Positions 53,776 to 59,770 of a DNA stretch of 59,770 bases are shown here, in pieces; within the stretch, counting starts at the first letter, position 1; the number at the start of each line of letters is the position of its first letter. Origin of the DNA: JBHEKP01 sp041859375 (GTDB lineage Bacteria > Hydrogenedentota > Hydrogenedentia > Hydrogenedentales > CAITNO01). The stretch is taken from contig JBHEKP010000286.1 in assembly GCA_041859375.1 (NCBI GenBank), forward strand, positions 1-59,770, read 5' to 3'. The notes below the pieces were generated by a model that was not told the DNA's origin, did no database searches, and was given only the letters and a program-made list of their open reading frames with translations. A program made the translations under genes and the position numbers.

Positions 53776-55674
53776 TTAAACGCCCCCGGATTTTTCAGCC
53801 GAATTTTTCAGGTGCTGCGCCCGTCCCTCCTCCATCCATTTCCAGAGCGCGTCACGCCACAGGGCGACGCGCTTCTTTTCCTGTTCGGTGGCGGCCAGTT
53901 GTTCCGCCTCCGCAATCAGGCTTCCGAATTCCTTCATCCGGTCGGCGGTTCCCAACTGGGTCCAGGCGACGTTTTTCCAGTCGATGCCGTTTTTCCTGTA
54001 CCACGGCTTGCGGTAATTGTCCGGGTTGCAGGCGGTTTCCTCGAGTTTTTGGTAGAACGCCTTCATGGGCTTTTCCGCCGCGCCAAAATAGAGGCGGAAA
54101 AACTCGCTGATGATTTCGTCCACATCCGCCGAGGGATCATCCCAAATCTTCGCGATGGCATAACTTTCAAGCATGTCCTGCTGTCCGCAGATGAAGATGC
54201 CCCGGATGCCGTCTTTGATGTACATGCGCATGGTTTCGGCGCTTTTGTGGACCATGATGTTTGGGAAACAGTTGAACTTGTCTATCAGCGCGGGTTCCAT
54301 GGGGTGGTGATAGTAATTCCAGAGGTACATGGGCGCCTCGCTGCGGCGCAGCCAGTCTTTGTACAGCTTCATGTCGTTTTCGCGCATTTCCCTGTGGATG
54401 GCATACATGCAGTTGTGCAGGCAGGGGGCCATGGAGACGTTCGGTTCCATTTCAAAGGTGGTCGGCGGATAGGCGTAGTTCCAGTAGGCGAGCGTGGCGA
54501 TGTACTTGCTTGGGTGGGTTTTGCGCACCTCGCGGGCGACGGCGTTCACGAAGGAAAAGAAGTAGTTGCTGATGGTGCCGCTGCTGAACTGCCCGGTCTG
54601 CATCCTCCTGCCCGACACGATCAGTGCCTTGCACTTGTCGCACGTGCAGTAATTGGAGTTGTCGTCGGGGATGATTGCGAAATAGTCACCGACCGCCTTC
54701 CAACCCTCCGGTGTTTCCTTTTTGCCGTCAAAGTAGTCCCGCGCCATTTGCGCGACCTGTTCCACCAGTTTCGGGTTGGAGTAGCAGAGCTGCGTCCCTT
54801 TGCCCGGTCCCTGCGCCTGGTATTCCGGATCGGTGAAAACGGTGTCAAAGGTTTTTCGGTTGAAGGTGTGGTTCCCCGCCCATTTTTCCCCGCCAAGGCG
54901 CATGCGCCGCCAGAAAAGGAACAGTTCTGGCTGTGTGACCGGGCCCCACTGTCCGCTGATGAAGGGCCAGCCGCCCCCGTAAAGGTAGTCGCGGTATTTA
55001 AGCGCGGGTGAGCGGCGTATGTTCCGCCCATTCACGGAAAGTGTTTTTTGCGGGGGGATGATGATGGATGATTCGGTTGCGCCGTACCAACGGACGTCAC
55101 AGAACTGCTCAATGAAGTGGTAGGCGGCCTGGCAGGTGCCCTGTTCGTCATAGATGCCGGGCAGCTCCATTTCTCCTGTGCTGCGTTCCGGCATGCCCAC
55201 TGTCTTCCAGTAGTCTATCCGGTGGCGCGTGGCCGCCAGTGCGTCACCGCAATTCATGGGCCTGCCCAGTTCGGCGCGGTTTTTCGGCGTGTCCTCCCAG
55301 TCACGTCCGATAAGAATCAGGGTGTCCGGACGAAAATCAACAATATATTCCTGGGGATCAAAGTCGGCGGATTTCAGGCCCAGGGCACGGGTCTCCGTGC
55401 TCTCCCCCACAAGCACTTTGAGCCCTGAAACCGGGGAATCATCGGTGTGAATGGGAATTTCAGCCCCGGATATTTTCAGCACATGGAACTGAAGCTCAAG
55501 TGCCGCCAGGCGTGCCGCCGGTGTGGCCTGCGCGGCGACAACAATCGTGCATGCCGGCTTTCCATCCCGCACGAGATCAAAGCCGTTCCTTCCAGTGTCA
55601 CGCGCCAGTCCGGCGCACCCGGCACAAATAATGAGACAGACAATGGGGATGCAAAGGTGAAACAGGCGGATCAT
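53776..55674 (-). CDS. DUF4838 domain lipoprotein-like secreted protein
   Basis: 632 aa. The N-terminus MIRLFHLCIPIVCLIICAGCAG is a signal with a weak lipobox (CAGC). The first ~130 residues resemble the family-67 glucuronidase N-terminal fold (ARLAALELQFHVLKISGAEIPI). The core matches DUF4838, a TIM-barrel domain of the glycoside-hydrolase superfamily, with NYCTCDKCKALI (three Cys) and YLWNYYHHPMEPALI. These proteins are abundant in polysaccharide-degrading Planctomycetes, Bacteroidetes and relatives; substrate unknown. It probably works with the toroid protein downstream. Confidence 0.82.
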   Translation of the reverse strand: MIRLFHLCIPIVCLIICAGCAGLARDTGRNGFDLVRDGKPACTIVVAAQATPAARLAALELQFHVLKISGAEIPIHTDDSPVSGLKVLVGESTETRALGLKSADFDPQEYIVDFRPDTLILIGRDWEDTPKNRAELGRPMNCGDALAATRHRIDYWKTVGMPERSTGEMELPGIYDEQGTCQAAYHFIEQFCDVRWYGATESSIIIPPQKTLSVNGRNIRRSPALKYRDYLYGGGWPFISGQWGPVTQPELFLFWRRMRLGGEKWAGNHTFNRKTFDTVFTDPEYQAQGPGKGTQLCYSNPKLVEQVAQMARDYFDGKKETPEGWKAVGDYFAIIPDDNSNYCTCDKCKALIVSGRRMQTGQFSSGTISNYFFSFVNAVAREVRKTHPSKYIATLAYWNYAYPPTTFEMEPNVSMAPCLHNCMYAIHREMRENDMKLYKDWLRRSEAPMYLWNYYHHPMEPALIDKFNCFPNIMVHKSAETMRMYIKDGIRGIFICGQQDMLESYAIAKIWDDPSADVDEIISEFFRLYFGAAEKPMKAFYQKLEETACNPDNYRKPWYRKNGIDWKNVAWTQLGTADRMKEFGSLIAEAEQLAATEQEKKRVALWRDALWKWMEEGRAQHLKNSAEKSGGV

Positions 55675-55743
55675 GTTTGCGCCTCCTTGATTTTCAAGAT
55701 GTCACCGTGCGCAGTTATAGGGCCCCGGCCGGGGCAAATACAA

Positions 55744-57570
55744 TTATTTTGACGGATTTTCCGCCGCCAAGTAGGCCGCCCGGCCGCCATGGGGCACCAG
55801 GGGCGGCGAAACCTGTCCGTGCCATTTGGGCCACAGGAAATCGTCCATGATCTCGCGCTTGTAAAAACCCTCGGTGGGGGTTTCCAGCAGCGGTGTCTCC
55901 TCTATCTCCATCCGGGTGAGGGCCCGGTAGCAGGCCTGGTGGGCGTAGGCCTGTTCCATGGGGACCATTTTGCCTCCGCGCCCCGGGGTGGGCGATTCAG
56001 GAGCAGTGGCCGCCTCGGCACTGCCGGGTTTCGCGCCCCAGCGCAGCTCGGGCGGATGGTTGGGGTCAAAGGAAAGATCATACAGGCGCGCCTCCACATC
56101 AAGCAGCGTGATGCGCTGTTTTGCGCCCCTGCTGTCGGTGTATTCAACGGGAACGGCGCTGAAAATCCTGTGCTTTTCCAGCATGACCGCCCAAGCCAGA
56201 TCAGAATGGTTCCAGACGGCGTGATAATTGATTCCATCAAGGCCGGGCAGGTCCGGTTTCACATCGTACCATTGAATCTGCGCGTCAAGGGTGTCCACCA
56301 TGTCGAAATAGCGGGCGCGGAATTCGGCATCGTCGAGGGCTGTGGATAATTGCCCCCAGCGCCCCCTGTCCTTGTGGATGTTGCGTGCGGCGCTCTCACC
56401 GGGGAACTGGACCGGCCCGTTCTTTTGCACGTCGGCCCACGCGGCCTGCACGGCCTCCCCGCGCTTTGCAAGGAGTGTTTGCGCCTCAGTGGCGAATGTG
56501 CGCATCACCGCCGCGAGATTCACCGGAATGTCCGCGCGGAGCCGGTGCCGGATGAACTGGTGAATGCTGCCGAGTTCCATGCCGTCCTCGGCAATCTTTC
56601 CGGTTTTGGCCAGTTCCGCCATCTTGTCGTATTGTTCGGTGCTGAATCCGAATTCCGCCATTTCCGCATCGGTTCTGCGCCGGACGCGCTTCACCTTTCC
56701 CTTGTCGTCCGTTTCCGCAATGGGCCAGCGGAACGTGCGGAAGCCCCTGAAGCATCCGGCGTACTCATTTCCGCCACCGTCCGTCTGTTTGGGCGTGAGG
56801 CCGGTGACGGCGTTCAGCCCGTTGTACACGTAAAGATCACGGGTCGGCGAGGTGGTGGCGTCCAGAAAGCGCACCCCCCCGTCTGTGTCCACACGGGCAA
56901 GCACCAGCACGTGTCCGTCCAGATAGTAGACGCAGCCGGGGATGAGGTGCTCCCGGTCTATGGCGACGGGGCAGGTGTCGCTGATCTCCGAGTTTTTGGA
57001 GAAGGGCTCCACCCGGAGGTTGCCCGTGCAGGTGCCGGTGACGGCGTCGCAGAAAAACTGGTGCGCCGAGGCGTAGTCAAAGGAGCTCACCGTGCCGCCG
57101 GGTATGGTGGCGGGGGCGGTGCGCACGTCGGTGCCGTCAACGGCGCGCACATGGCTGATCATGAAGGGCAGTCCGCGCCGGCAGGAATAGTACGCGCCCA
57201 GGGAAACCATGAGTTTTTGGCAGTCCACAATGCCGTGCATGGAGCGGATGGAATCCATCCCTATCTGGGGGTTGCAGGGCTCACCCGCGAATGCGGGGTC
57301 CAGCAGCAGGTTCATGTCCGGATCGGTGAGCACCTGCTCAAGCTTGGCGAGGCGCTGTTCCCGGCTCCCGTTGAGTTTCCGATCGTATATGCGCCCAATC
57401 CACGCGGCGAAATGGCGTGTTTCCGGCACGGTCCACTGGCGGTGCAGCGGCCATGCGCCGCGGGTGGAACTGATGGATGCGGGATTGGGGTCCTCCCCCG
57501 AGGCGGTTCCGCCGAACAGGGCCGCGAGCCCAAAGCCCAAGGCAGCCAAACAAATCCCACGAACGCGCAT
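55744..57570 (-). CDS. secreted transglutaminase/papain-like protein, copy A
   Basis: 608 aa, signal peptide MRVRGICLAALGFGLAALFGG. Not a family I know by name. Three positions shared with its tandem paralogue look like a Cys-His-Asp triad: Cys117 in VDCQKLMVSLGAYYSCRRGLPF (compare the transglutaminase-type C-x-A-x-LLxxxxRxxGLP pattern), His220 in YLDGHVLVLARV, and Asp237 in FLDATTSPTRD. The paralogues share EQRLAKLEQVLTDPDMNLLLDPAF, the RDxxxYNGxNAV segment and a C-terminal YDLSFDPNHPPELRWGA block. Catalysis is inference; a non-catalytic peptide-binding fold is also possible. It starts 27 nt after copy B. Confidence 0.7.
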   Translation of the reverse strand: MRVRGICLAALGFGLAALFGGTASGEDPNPASISSTRGAWPLHRQWTVPETRHFAAWIGRIYDRKLNGSREQRLAKLEQVLTDPDMNLLLDPAFAGEPCNPQIGMDSIRSMHGIVDCQKLMVSLGAYYSCRRGLPFMISHVRAVDGTDVRTAPATIPGGTVSSFDYASAHQFFCDAVTGTCTGNLRVEPFSKNSEISDTCPVAIDREHLIPGCVYYLDGHVLVLARVDTDGGVRFLDATTSPTRDLYVYNGLNAVTGLTPKQTDGGGNEYAGCFRGFRTFRWPIAETDDKGKVKRVRRRTDAEMAEFGFSTEQYDKMAELAKTGKIAEDGMELGSIHQFIRHRLRADIPVNLAAVMRTFATEAQTLLAKRGEAVQAAWADVQKNGPVQFPGESAARNIHKDRGRWGQLSTALDDAEFRARYFDMVDTLDAQIQWYDVKPDLPGLDGINYHAVWNHSDLAWAVMLEKHRIFSAVPVEYTDSRGAKQRITLLDVEARLYDLSFDPNHPPELRWGAKPGSAEAATAPESPTPGRGGKMVPMEQAYAHQACYRALTRMEIEETPLLETPTEGFYKREIMDDFLWPKWHGQVSPPLVPHGGRAAYLAAENPSK

Positions 57571-57597
57571 CGGCGACTCCTTGCGGGTTGGGTTGTC

Positions 57598-59379
57598 CTA
57601 CAAAAGCGGATCCGTGAAATAGGACCATTTGCCCACCTGCGCGTCCAGCCTGTCACGGACGGGGTATCCCGAGGTGAACATGCCGCGCAGGTAGCTTGTG
57701 GTGGTCTCCCGCTGGCACAGGGAACGGTAAAACGCCTGGAGACGGAAGGCCTCCTCCATGGGCATCCGCGTGCCGTCCGGCAGGGGCGTGAACGTCTGGG
57801 GGGCGCCCAGGCGCTCCGGACTGTCCGGCGGCGCGCCCCAGCGCAGTTCCGGCGGATGGTTGGGATCGAAGGAGAGGTCGTAGAGGCGTTTTTCGATATC
57901 GGCGAGGGTCAGGGTGACCTTCTCCCCCTTTGAGGTGGTGTACACCATCGACTTGATCGGGAAAATCCGGTTCTTTTCGGCAATCAGCGCCGCCGCCAGA
58001 TCGGCCTGGCTGCGGATGGTGTACTTCTCAAGTCCGGTGAGATCAACAAAGGAGGGCTTCATTCCGAACATGCGGATGACGTATTCCATCCAGTCCGCCA
58101 GGTAAAAGTACTTGTTGCGGCGGTCCACATCGGAGGACGGGGAACTCCAGGTTTCCCAGCGGCCCCTGGCTTGAAAAATGTTGTCCTCATCCTGATCCTC
58201 GGGATAGACAACCCCGCCGTTGCGGCGCACGTCGGCCCATGCGTCCTGGACGAACTTTTCACGTTCGACAAAGGCGGCGAGCAGCTCCTCGCAGTAGGGT
58301 TCAATGAATTTGGCGGGTGCGACCCGGTCCACCGTTTTCATGCGCAGGCGGATCAGATCGTGCAGGCTCTGCGGCTTCAGGCCCGCCTCCTCGATATGCT
58401 GTGTCTGGGATATTTCACGGACCACGTCGTACTGTTCCGTGCTGAATCCGAATTCGCGCATTTCCTCGTCGGTGCGTCGGCGCACCTTCGTAATATTGCC
58501 GCGCCCGTCCGTTTCGGCGATGGGATACCTGGGCACGCGCAGGCCCTGGAAGCAGCCCATCCACTCGTTTTCAGGGTCGCTGCCGCGCGGGGTGATTCCG
58601 CCCACGGCGTTCATTCCGTTGTACGTGAAAATGTCGCGGGTGTTGGTGGTGCTGCAGTTCAGGAAGTACAGCTCGCCGTACTCCGTCACCTTCGCCAGCA
58701 TCAGACAGTGGCCGTCCAGGTAGTTCATGCACCCCGGAAGCAGGCTGGCACGGTTCAGGGCCACGGGGACCGTGTCCGACTGGCCGGCGTTCTTGTCGTT
58801 CAGGTTCACCCGGTAATTGCCCGAGATGAACACGCCCACCGCCTCGTTGAAAAAGGCGGACAGGGACGGGCTGGTGAAACTGTTCACGCCGCCCGCGGGC
58901 GTGTTGAACGCCGAAATGCGCACATCAACACCCCGCTGTCCGGAAATCACCATGGTGGTCATCCAGGGAAGTGCGCGGCGGTAGGCGTAGTAGGCGGGCA
59001 TGAACGCCGTGAACTTGCCACAGTCCATGTAACTGTTCATGGTGCGGATGAGCCCGGCGGACATCTGCGGGTTGCCCCCCTCCCCCAGAAACGCGGGATC
59101 AAGAAGCAGGTTCATTTCCGGGTCGGTGAGCACGCGCTCCAGCTTTGCCGTCCGCTGCTCAACCGTTCCCTTTGTCTTCATGTCGAAAATGCGCTCGACC
59201 CATTTCGCGTAGTGCTGGGTTTCGGGCACGGTCCATTGCCTGCGTATGGGCCACGCGCCCCCGCCCCGGATGCTCGGCGGGTTGGGATCCTGCGCTGCCG
59301 CAATGACAGACACGCCCAGCAGAAATAAGAAGACCAGGATATTGGGGGAAAGACTGGTATAAAACCGTATTTTTGTCAT
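57598..59379 (-). CDS. secreted transglutaminase/papain-like protein, copy B
   Basis: 593 aa with a hydrophobic leader NILVFLFLLGVSVIAAAQ. Aligned with copy A, the candidate triad is Cys120 (YMDCGKFTAFMPAYYAYRRALPW), His224 (YLDGHCLMLAKV) and Asn241 (FLNCSTTNTRD) in place of Asp, a papain-like swap. Shared blocks include the AWP-RRQWTVPET start, DPEMNLLLDPAF, FGFSTEQYD, AWADVRRNG and SFDPNHPPELRWGA. By eye identity looks moderate, so it is an old duplication that has diverged. First of a run of minus-strand genes, about 80 nt from a tRNA remnant. No obvious ribosome site beyond a purine patch. Confidence 0.7.
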   Translation of the reverse strand: MTKIRFYTSLSPNILVFLFLLGVSVIAAAQDPNPPSIRGGGAWPIRRQWTVPETQHYAKWVERIFDMKTKGTVEQRTAKLERVLTDPEMNLLLDPAFLGEGGNPQMSAGLIRTMNSYMDCGKFTAFMPAYYAYRRALPWMTTMVISGQRGVDVRISAFNTPAGGVNSFTSPSLSAFFNEAVGVFISGNYRVNLNDKNAGQSDTVPVALNRASLLPGCMNYLDGHCLMLAKVTEYGELYFLNCSTTNTRDIFTYNGMNAVGGITPRGSDPENEWMGCFQGLRVPRYPIAETDGRGNITKVRRRTDEEMREFGFSTEQYDVVREISQTQHIEEAGLKPQSLHDLIRLRMKTVDRVAPAKFIEPYCEELLAAFVEREKFVQDAWADVRRNGGVVYPEDQDEDNIFQARGRWETWSSPSSDVDRRNKYFYLADWMEYVIRMFGMKPSFVDLTGLEKYTIRSQADLAAALIAEKNRIFPIKSMVYTTSKGEKVTLTLADIEKRLYDLSFDPNHPPELRWGAPPDSPERLGAPQTFTPLPDGTRMPMEEAFRLQAFYRSLCQRETTTSYLRGMFTSGYPVRDRLDAQVGKWSYFTDPLL

Positions 59380-59456
59380 GCCTGCACCTGCGTGTTGAAT
59401 TCAAGGCGCGTATTTTAGAGGTTTGTTGGGTGATGGGGCAAGGCGGGCAAAAAAAA

Positions 59457-59501
59457 TGGCGCGCCCAGCAGGGCTCGAACCTGCGGCCTCTTGCTCCGGA
59501 G
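59457..59501 (-). tRNA. 3' half of tRNA-Arg(CCG), truncated at the anticodon loop
   Basis: Read on the minus strand: anticodon loop CTCCGGA (59501-59495; U33, anticodon CCG, G37), anticodon stem GCAAG, variable AGGCC, T-arm GCAGG-TTCGAGC-CCTGC, acceptor TGGGCGC, discriminator G, CCA (59459-59457). It closely follows bacterial tRNA-Arg(CCG) such as E. coli argX. There is no D-arm or GCGCCCA 5' strand upstream; CTTGC lies nearby but is displaced by 4 nt. It is not a functional tRNA and is probably an attachment-site duplicate. Confidence 0.85.
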
Positions 59502-59671
59502 AAGTGCAAGCAAATCTTACCGTGCGGCTTTTTGTCTCTTGACGTGTTTTATATAACACTGATTGTCTTTATTTGTCAATGTTTTTTTGTGTTACCTGTG
59601 TACGGTACACACCCCCCCCGCATTGAATAGGATGCATTTTGGCCACAAAGCTATCATCACTGCATCGGATA

Positions 59672-59770
59672 TTGGCGCGGCACCGGGGGCCGGGGTGGCC
59701 ACTCAGGGTGTGGGCGCGGCACCGGGGGCCGGGGTGGCCACTCAGGGTGTGGGCGCGGAACCGGGGGCCG
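59672..59770. repeat. 39-bp GC-rich tandem repeat, about 2.5 copies to window edge
   Basis: Units 59672-59710 and 59711-59749 differ only at the second base, and a partial third begins at 59750 with one visible change (GGAACC for GGCACC). The period is a multiple of three, so it may encode a 13-residue repeat in a gene beginning outside the window, or be non-coding satellite of the adjacent element. Confidence 0.85.

Larger units (their letters stand above)
59380..59770. other. 391-nt non-coding right end: tRNA half, AT-rich segment, tandem repeat
   Basis: No protein gene. From left to right it holds the 5' region of copy B, a tRNA-Arg 3' half (59457-59501), a markedly AT-rich stretch (about 59520-59600, with poly-T and TATATAA), and a GC-rich 39-bp tandem repeat reaching the window end. 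The composition jumps twice within 200 nt, consistent with an integration junction. Confidence 0.6.

Noticed and set aside
56350..57933. 527-aa plus-strand frame opposite the paralogous secreted proteins, and a similar 385-aa frame at 58171-59328
   Set aside because: Both mirror the conserved paralogue pair and have Gly/His/Val-rich composition; antisense shadows.
59373..59630. 85-aa plus-strand frame containing GSNLRPLAPE
   Set aside because: This peptide is the well-known antisense reading of a tRNA T-arm, and the tRNA half is on the other strand.
59672..59770. possible CRISPR array
   Set aside because: Units are contiguous with no unique spacers; a plain tandem repeat.

Overview
The window is high-GC bacterial chromosome with short intergenic gaps and an apparently Gram-negative envelope (a TamA/TamB pair, many Sec signal peptides, a Tat signal). 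The gene mix is Gfo/Idh/MocA oxidoreductases, TIM-barrel sugar isomerases, a sulfatase, a DUF4838 protein, an HzsA-like cytochrome/propeller protein, and a giant Ig-repeat surface protein with a Glu-Gly linker. It resembles Candidatus Hydrogenedentota or a PVC/Lentisphaerae-like lineage. That placement is inference from content; no rRNA is present.

Layout. 1-3744 (minus): an MrfA/MrfB-type DNA-repair helicase and exonuclease pair, with mrfB cut by the left edge. 3963-4412: orphan receiver. 4422-11008 (minus): lon, engB, a large polytopic membrane protein and a CCA-adding enzyme, each overlapping the next by 4-8 nt. 11193-20333 (plus): hybrid histidine kinase, an XPB/Ssl2-C-like winged-helix protein, a membrane protein/exported protein/LarA-like trio, then ruvA-ruvB. 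20337-27204: a carbohydrate block with a histidine phosphatase, two Gfo/Idh/MocA oxidoreductases, two sugar isomerase-like proteins, and a sulfatase gene broken by an in-frame TAG. 27252-28415: degenerate receiver and a secreted six-EF-hand protein. 28555-41122: large exported proteins (glycosidase-like protein, HzsA-like protein, 1449-aa adhesin-like protein, glycosidase-esterase fusion). 41138-43510: ROK protein, an unknown protein and a GNAT. 43538-50148 (minus): tamB-tamA. 50260-59379 (minus): YgiQ-type radical SAM protein, two secreted polysaccharide-related proteins, and two tandem paralogous secreted proteins that I read as transglutaminase/papain-like.

The right end holds the 3' half of a tRNA-Arg(CCG) that stops at the anticodon loop. 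It is followed by AT-rich DNA and a 39-bp tandem repeat. This is what the distal att site of an integrated element looks like, with the element lying to the right of the window.

The genes read as a polysaccharide-degrading lifestyle (secreted glycosidase, esterase and sulfatase functions; oxidoreductase and isomerase sugar processing; ROK kinase) set among housekeeping DNA-repair, proteolysis and outer-membrane assembly genes. Several sigma70-like promoters share a 16-17 nt spacing and a TAT(A/C)AT -10. The most unusual items are the tandem Cys-His-Asp/Asn protein pair, the amber-interrupted sulfatase, the tRNA-half boundary, the palindromic operator before the sugar operon, and a repeat element inserted in frame inside mrfB.
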